Shown here: positions 7,149 through 11,363 of the stretch, piece after piece
How the letters are laid out: the number at the start of each line of letters is the position of its first letter
How positions within the stretch are numbered: the stretch's first letter is position 1
Assembly (NCBI GenBank): GCA_003500165.1
Contig: DNSZ01000153.1
Span: forward strand, 1 to 11,363
DNA: 11,363 nt
From: Paracoccaceae bacterium
GTDB lineage: Bacteria > Pseudomonadota > Alphaproteobacteria > Rhodobacterales > Rhodobacteraceae
Reading direction: 5' to 3'
Position numbers and translations under genes: made by a program
Notes under the pieces: model-generated
Told to the model about the DNA's origin: nothing
The model's database searches: none
The model's input: the letters and a program-made list of their open reading frames with translations, nothing else

Positions 7149-7918
7149 CCGTTTTCCTCGTTATATGCGTGGATCACGGTCAGCCCGTGAATTGTCAGAT
7201 CCTCTTCGAACACATCGAACAGCGCGTCGCCCTGCGCGAAAAGGGGCGCCAGACCGCCGGTACCGATCACCGTCATCGGGCGGCCATGTTCGGCCTTGAT
7301 ACGGTCGGTGACCTCGCGGATGAGGCCGACATAGCCCCAGAACACGCCCGATTGCATGCAGGCGACGGTGTTGGTGCCGATCACCCGTTCGGGTTTGGTG
7401 ACATCGACATGCGGCAGCGCGGCGGCCGCCTGGTGCAGCGCCTCGAGCGACAGGTTGACGCCGGGCGCGATCGCGCCGCCGATATAGGCGCCATCCATGT
7501 CGGCCACGTCGAAGGTCGTCGCGGTGCCGAAATCGACGACGATCAGATCGCCGCCATGCAGGTCGAAGCCGGCCACCGTGTTGACCAGCCGGTCGGGGCC
7601 GACCTGGGTGCCGGGATCGACCCGCACACCGACCGGCAGCAGGCAGTCGGGCTTGCCGACGACACGCGGCCGGGTGTCGAAATAGCGCGCCGCTAGGACG
7701 CGCAGGTTGAACACCACCCGCGGCACGGTGGCCGAGATGATCACCCGGTCGATATCGGCATAGATGCCCTGCAGGTCCATCAGCGCGCTCAGCCAGACAA
7801 AATACTCGTCCGCGGTGCGCTGCACCTCGGTCGCCATCCGCCACCGGGCCAGGATCCGGGTTCCATCCCAGATCGCAAAGACGGTGTTGGTGTTGCCGCA
7901 ATCGATGGCGAGAAGCAT
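7130..7918 (-). CDS. coaX: Type III pantothenate kinase
   Basis: CoaX phosphorylates pantothenate with ATP, the first step of coenzyme A synthesis. It is the ASKHA-fold type, which is not feedback-inhibited by CoA and needs a monovalent cation. The 262-residue product has the expected length and motifs: IDCGNTN at 5-11 (phosphate loop, D6), GPDR at 107-110 (D109, catalytic base position), VVDFGTATTFD at 127-137, GGAIAPG at 147-153, GTNT with a downstream QSG at 181-191, and GTGGLA at 219-224. The ATG at 7918 starts 6 bases after the birA stop, with GAGGG overlapping that stop as a modest binding site. The last 19 bases, including the stop codon, are shared with the start of rnj in another frame. 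The gene probably belongs to one unit with birA and rnj. Confidence 0.96.
   Translation of the reverse strand: MLLAIDCGNTNTVFAIWDGTRILARWRMATEVQRTADEYFVWLSALMDLQGIYADIDRVIISATVPRVVFNLRVLAARYFDTRPRVVGKPDCLLPVGVRVDPGTQVGPDRLVNTVAGFDLHGGDLIVVDFGTATTFDVADMDGAYIGGAIAPGVNLSLEALHQAAAALPHVDVTKPERVIGTNTVACMQSGVFWGYVGLIREVTDRIKAEHGRPMTVIGTGGLAPLFAQGDALFDVFEEDLTIHGLTVIHAYNEENGCVPKD
7155..7159 (-). promoter_or_regulatory. Ribosome binding site of rnj inside coaX (GAGGA)
   Basis: On the minus strand GAGGA lies 6 bases before the rnj ATG (7148-7146), within the last codons of coaX. It supports the overlapping start and re-initiation by ribosomes finishing coaX. Confidence 0.7.
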
Positions 7919-7924
7919 GGACCC

Positions 7925-8710
7925 TCATGCAAGAAAATGCACGTCGCCCGCGGCGACATGGACCACCCCGCCCGGGGTTGCAAGGCGAAGCGCACCGGCG
8001 GCATCGATCCCCTCGAACCGGCCATGCCGGGTCGCGGCGCCGATGCGGGCGCGGATCGGCTGGCCCAGACCGTATGCCAGGGCCAGCCAGGCTTCGCGGA
8101 TGGGGGCGAAGCCGTCCTTCGCCAAACTCGCCTCCCAGGCGGCGAAACGCGGCGCCAGCGCGTCGAGAAAGGTCTCGGGATCGACGGTGACGCCGGTTGC
8201 CGCGGCCAGGCTGGTGGCGGGCAGCGCCTCGGGCCGGTCGGGCGGCGCTTGGGGCGCCGCCGCAAGGTTCACTCCGATGCCGATAAAGAGATGCGGCCGC
8301 CCGGCGCCGCCGCTTTCCAGAAGGATGCCGGCAAGCTTGGCCGGTGCGCCGGCATCACCAGGCGCCCCCATCAAAAGCACGTCATTGGGCCATTTGAGCC
8401 GCGCCTCGGCCCCGGTCAGTGCCGCCACCGTCGCGGCAACGGCGAGCGACGCGGTGAAGCTGCGCAGCGCCAGCCGCGCGGGCGGGTCGTCGGGGAACAG
8501 CACCAGGGTCGCGGCGAAGTTTCCCGGCGGATCGGTCCAGGGACGGCCGGCGCGGCCGCGCCCTGCCGTTTGGCGGCGCGCGAGAATCCAGACCGGCCCG
8601 TCAAGGGTGGCGACCCGGCGCGCTGCCTCGGCCATGGTGCTGTCGGTTTCGTCGAGCACGATGCGCCCGAGGCCGGGCGGCCAGCCGGTCACGGGCGCCG
8701 CCCCGCGCAT
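7925..8710 (-). CDS. birA: Biotin--[acetyl-CoA-carboxylase] ligase (class I, no DNA-binding domain)
   Basis: This ligase forms biotinyl-5'-AMP and attaches biotin to the biotin carrier domain of carboxylases. From the ATG at 8710 the product has 261 residues. Motifs are LDETDSTM (19-26), QTAGRGRAGRPW (47-58, adenylate loop), KWPND (106-110), KLAGILLE (125-132) and GIGVN (144-148), followed by a small C-terminal beta domain. There is no N-terminal winged helix, so it should not act as the Bir repressor. The start is uncertain. A TTG at 8782 would add 24 basic, low-complexity residues and sits in the loop of a strong hairpin, so it is unlikely. A GTG at 8692 would give an N-terminus starting TGWPPG after the initiator, much like relatives. 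No clear ribosome binding site settles this. The gene lies downstream of nuoN in the same direction. Confidence 0.93.
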   Translation of the reverse strand: MRGAAPVTGWPPGLGRIVLDETDSTMAEAARRVATLDGPVWILARRQTAGRGRAGRPWTDPPGNFAATLVLFPDDPPARLALRSFTASLAVAATVAALTGAEARLKWPNDVLLMGAPGDAGAPAKLAGILLESGGAGRPHLFIGIGVNLAAAPQAPPDRPEALPATSLAAATGVTVDPETFLDALAPRFAAWEASLAKDGFAPIREAWLALAYGLGQPIRARIGAATRHGRFEGIDAAGALRLATPGGVVHVAAGDVHFLA

Positions 8711-8770
8711 GGTCTTGCGAAGAACCTTGCGGCGCGCGGGACGCGCGGTTGCCGGGCGGCGCCCGCGCGA

Positions 8771-8795
8771 CCCGGCCGGCAACGCTGCCGCCGGG
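8771..8795 (-). terminator. Strong GC-rich hairpin after nuoN, candidate end of the nuo transcript
   Basis: CCCGGC (8771-8776) pairs with GCCGGG (8790-8795), and GGCA (8778-8781) with TGCC (8786-8789), with C8777 bulged and a 4-base loop: ten GC-rich base pairs. It begins 22 bases after the nuoN stop on the minus strand and precedes birA. No T-run follows, so it may stabilise the 3' end or pause polymerase rather than terminate. A second 6-bp hairpin (8733-8747, CGCGCG/CGCGCG, loop GGA) lies between it and birA. No convincing promoter for birA was seen in this 106-base gap. Confidence 0.4.
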
Positions 8796-8816
8796 TGAGA
8801 CCGCTTCGAAACGGCG

Positions 8817-10259
8817 TCACGCCCCGGCCAGGGTCGCCGCAGCGGCCGCGGCCAGCCCCTCGATGCCGAACAGGTTGATCACCCCCAGCACCATCGCCAG
8901 CGCCGAGGCCGACAGGGCGATCCATTGCGCCGGCGCCATGCCGCCATCGAGCCCCTCGCGCGGCGCGCCGAAATACATCAGATAGACGATCCGCAGATAG
9001 TAGAACGCCGCGATCACCGAGGCGATCACCGCCGCGACCGCCAGCCAGACCATATCCGCCTGGACCGCCGCCCGGATCACATAGAGCTTGCCGAAGAAGC
9101 CGACCAGCGGCGGCACACCGGCGAGCGAGAACAGCAGCACCATGAGGGCCAGCGCGCGGCCCGGCGCGATTGCCGAATACATGTTCAGGCTGGCGATCTC
9201 GCTGACCGGTTCGCCATCCTTCTCCATCGACAGGATGAAGGCGAAGGTGCCGATGTTCATCACCACATAGATGGCGGCATAGATCAACAGCGCCTGAACA
9301 CCGAATTCGGTGCCAGCCGCCAACCCCATCAGCGCGAACCCCATATGCGAGATCGACGAATAGGCCATCAGCCGCTTGATGTCGGTCTGGCCGATCGCGG
9401 CGACCGCGCCCAGAAACATCGACGCCACCGACAGGAAGGCAACGATCTGGCGCCAATCCGCGGCGATCGCGCCGAACGCCTCGTGCACCAGCCGGGCAAA
9501 CAGCGCCAGCGCCGCCAGCTTGGGCACGGTGGCGAAGAACGCGGTCACCGGCGTCGGCGCGCCTTCATAGACATCGGGCGTCCACATGTGGAACGGCACC
9601 GCCGAGACCTTGAAGGCGAGCCCGGTGAGCATCAGCACAAGGCCCAGAAGAAGGCCGAGTTGCGGCCCCTCCCCCGCCGCCGCCGCCGCGACGATGCCAG
9701 AAAACAGGGTGGTCCCGGCATAACCATAGACGAGCGAGGCGCCATAGAGCAGCAGGCCCGAGGACAGCGCGCCGAGGACGAAATACTTCAGACCCGCCTC
9801 GGTCGAGCGCGGCGAATCGCGGTCGAGCGCGGCCACGACATAAAGCGCCAGCGCCTGCAGCTCGATCCCCATGTAAAGCGTCATCAGATCGCTGGCCGAG
9901 ACCATCACCATCATCCCCAGCGTGGCCAGCGCGATCAGCACCGGGAATTCGAACCGCAAGAGCCCCCGGCGGCGCAGGAAATCCTCGGACATCAGCAGCA
10001 GGATCGCGGCGCCCAGCAGGATGCCTGCCTTGGCAAAGCGGGCAAAGCCGTCAAGCGTGAAGGCGCCGCCAAAGGCGGTGCCGACCGCCGGCGGATTGAG
10101 CCCGACAAGCAGCCCCACAAGCGCCATGAACGCCGCAACGCCCCACAGGATGGGGCGCGCCCGGATATCGCCGCCGCCGAACGCGCCGACCAGCAACGCC
10201 GCCATGGCGAACACGGCCAGCAGGATCTCGGGCAGGATCAGGATCAGGTCCGGTGCCAT
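8817..10259 (-). CDS. nuoN: NADH-quinone oxidoreductase subunit N
   Basis: NuoN is one of the three antiporter-like, proton-pumping subunits of the complex I membrane arm. The 480-residue protein has the family length, about 14 hydrophobic helices and a Proton_antipo_M core. Key charged residues are in place: E133 in YMGIELQALALY (helix 5), K217 in LAFKVSAVPFHMWTPDVY (helix 7), K247 in TVPKLAA (helix 8) and K391 in GFFGKLY (helix 12). KRLMAYSSISHMGF (295-308) is the conserved segment it shares with NuoM. The ATG at 10259 follows the nuoM stop after 9 bases, and the G-run formed by the stop and spacer (TAAGGGGGG) serves as the binding site. The reading frame MAPDLILILPEILL starts directly with the first helix. 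It is the last nuo gene here; birA follows after 106 bases with a hairpin. Confidence 0.97.
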   Translation of the reverse strand: MAPDLILILPEILLAVFAMAALLVGAFGGGDIRARPILWGVAAFMALVGLLVGLNPPAVGTAFGGAFTLDGFARFAKAGILLGAAILLLMSEDFLRRRGLLRFEFPVLIALATLGMMVMVSASDLMTLYMGIELQALALYVVAALDRDSPRSTEAGLKYFVLGALSSGLLLYGASLVYGYAGTTLFSGIVAAAAAGEGPQLGLLLGLVLMLTGLAFKVSAVPFHMWTPDVYEGAPTPVTAFFATVPKLAALALFARLVHEAFGAIAADWRQIVAFLSVASMFLGAVAAIGQTDIKRLMAYSSISHMGFALMGLAAGTEFGVQALLIYAAIYVVMNIGTFAFILSMEKDGEPVSEIASLNMYSAIAPGRALALMVLLFSLAGVPPLVGFFGKLYVIRAAVQADMVWLAVAAVIASVIAAFYYLRIVYLMYFGAPREGLDGGMAPAQWIALSASALAMVLGVINLFGIEGLAAAAAATLAGA

Positions 10260-10268
10260 GCGCCCCCC

Positions 10269-11363
10269 TTACCGCTCCGCCAGATCGACGCCACCGGCCG
10301 CGGCGAGCGATTGCTCATAGCCCGCCAGCAGGGCATCGACCGAGGGGCCGATGATATCAAGAACCGCCACCGGATAGACCCCAAGGATCAGCACCGCCGC
10401 AACGAGCGGCGCAAAGATCGCCCGTTCGCGCCAGCTCAGATCGTCGATGGTCTTCAGGCTTTCCTTGATCAGGTCGCCGAACACCACCCGCCGATAGAGC
10501 CAAAGCGCATAGCCCGCCGACAGGATCACCCCGGTCGCGGCAACCACCGCCACCCAGCTGTTGACCTGAAAGACCCCGACAAGGGCGAGGAATTCGCCGA
10601 CGAATCCGCTGGTCCCGGGCAGCCCGACATTCGCGAGCGTGAACAGCATGAAGATCAGCGCATAGGCCGGCATCCGGTTCACCAGCCCGCCATAGGCGGC
10701 GATCTCGCGGGTGTGCATCCGGTCATAGACCACGCCGACGATCAAGAACAGCGCGCCCGACACGAAACCGTGGCTGAGCATCTGGAAGATCGCCCCGTCG
10801 ATGCCCTGCCGGTTGGCGGCAAAGATGCCCATGGTCACGAAACCCATATGCGCGACCGAGGAATAGGCGACGAGCTTCTTCATGTCGGTCTGCACCAGCG
10901 CGACCAGCGAGGCATAGACGATGGCGATCGCCGACAGCCACAGCACGAAGGGCGCCAGCAGATCCGAGGCGACGGGAAACATCGGCAGGCTGAAGCGCAG
11001 GAAACCGTAGCCGCCCATCTTCAGCAGGATCGCCGCCAGCACCACCGAACCGGCCGTCGGGGCCTGGACATGGGCGTCGGGCAGCCAGGTGTGGACCGGC
11101 CACATCGGCAGCTTGACAGCGAAGCTGGCAAAGAAGGCGAGCCACAGCAGGGTCTGCATGCCGCCGATGATCTGCCAGCCCATCAGGCTGACCGGCCCGG
11201 CCGGAAAGTCATGCGTCAACAGGGTGGGGATGTCGGTGGTGTCGGCCTGCCACCACATGGCGATCATCGCCACCAGCATCAGCACCGAGCCAAGGAAGGT
11301 GTAGAGGAAGAACTTGAAGGCGGCATAGATGCGCTCCTTGCCGCCCCAGATGCCGATGATCAG
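10269..11363 (-). CDS. nuoM: NADH-quinone oxidoreductase subunit M, C-terminal part (5' end outside window)
   Basis: The frame is open from the right edge to the TAA at 10271-10269, giving 364 visible residues. The GTG at 11285 is internal, because upstream codons read LIIGIWGGKERIYAAFKFF, a typical NuoM segment. With a family length near 510 residues, roughly 145 are missing. NuoM is a proton-pumping antiporter-like subunit of the complex I membrane arm. Visible motifs are FAVKLPMWPVHTWLPDAH (Lys codon at 11114-11112, helix 7), LLKMGGYG (Lys at 11021-11019, helix 8), KKLVAYSSVAHMGF, and GLPGTSGFVGEF with the conserved helix-12 Glu (codon 10595-10593). The C-terminus ends in a short Ala-rich tail. 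nuoN begins 9 bases after the stop, consistent with a continuous nuo operon entering from the right. Confidence 0.96.
   Translation of the reverse strand: MIIGIWGGKERIYAAFKFFLYTFLGSVLMLVAMIAMWWQADTTDIPTLLTHDFPAGPVSLMGWQIIGGMQTLLWLAFFASFAVKLPMWPVHTWLPDAHVQAPTAGSVVLAAILLKMGGYGFLRFSLPMFPVASDLLAPFVLWLSAIAIVYASLVALVQTDMKKLVAYSSVAHMGFVTMGIFAANRQGIDGAIFQMLSHGFVSGALFLIVGVVYDRMHTREIAAYGGLVNRMPAYALIFMLFTLANVGLPGTSGFVGEFLALVGVFQVNSWVAVVAATGVILSAGYALWLYRRVVFGDLIKESLKTIDDLSWRERAIFAPLVAAVLILGVYPVAVLDIIGPSVDALLAGYEQSLAAAGGVDLAER

Noticed and set aside
5271..7190. Long plus-strand frames opposite rnj
   Set aside because: RNase J on the minus strand accounts for this region, with all metal-binding motifs. 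The opposite frames have no domain or ribosome site.
8711..8782. TTG-initiated extension of birA (24 extra basic residues)
   Set aside because: The TTG lies in the loop of a 10-bp hairpin, has no ribosome site, and the added residues are unlike biotin ligases or a winged-helix domain.
1..11363. Search for mobile elements, CRISPR arrays, tRNAs, defence genes or a novel accessory system
   Set aside because: All long frames are accounted for by core genes, composition is even across the window, and no spaced repeats, tRNA-like folds or terminal inverted repeats were seen by eye.

Overview
The window looks like ordinary core chromosome from a G+C-rich alphaproteobacterium, most likely of the Rhodobacterales (Rhodobacteraceae type). 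The grounds are strong G/C bias at third codon positions, the order nuoM-nuoN-birA-coaX-rnj, the order rpoZ-rel-DUF2062-pdxJ, a single long bifunctional Rel rather than separate RelA and SpoT, and alphaproteobacterial protein signatures. No tRNA, rRNA, CRISPR array, insertion sequence, integrase, toxin-antitoxin pair or phage gene is visible. Eight genes appear complete, and two more (a DUF2339 protein and nuoM) are cut by the window edges.

Left half, plus strand: the C-terminal part of a large DUF2339 multi-pass membrane protein (to 1402). After a short gap with a candidate promoter come four tightly packed genes, probably one transcription unit: rpoZ (RNA polymerase omega), rel (bifunctional (p)ppGpp synthetase/hydrolase), a small DUF2062 membrane protein and pdxJ (pyridoxine 5'-phosphate synthase). 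DUF2062 and pdxJ share an ATGA stop/start overlap. Pairing omega with the (p)ppGpp enzyme puts a sensor-side subunit and the alarmone enzyme in one operon.

Right half, minus strand, read from the right edge inward: nuoM (5' end outside the window), nuoN, a 106-base gap with a strong GC-rich hairpin, birA (biotin-protein ligase without a DNA-binding domain), coaX (type III pantothenate kinase) and rnj (ribonuclease J). coaX and rnj overlap by 19 bases. The two gene blocks converge at about 5414-5474, where GC-rich hairpins lie but no T-tract is seen.

The genes cover respiration (NADH dehydrogenase membrane arm), cofactor supply (biotin attachment, CoA, pyridoxal phosphate), RNA turnover and growth control. 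I did not find an undescribed system. The points worth a second look are small-scale: how translation of rel is initiated, the coaX/rnj overlap, the hairpins at the two operon ends, and the absence of acpS after pdxJ.
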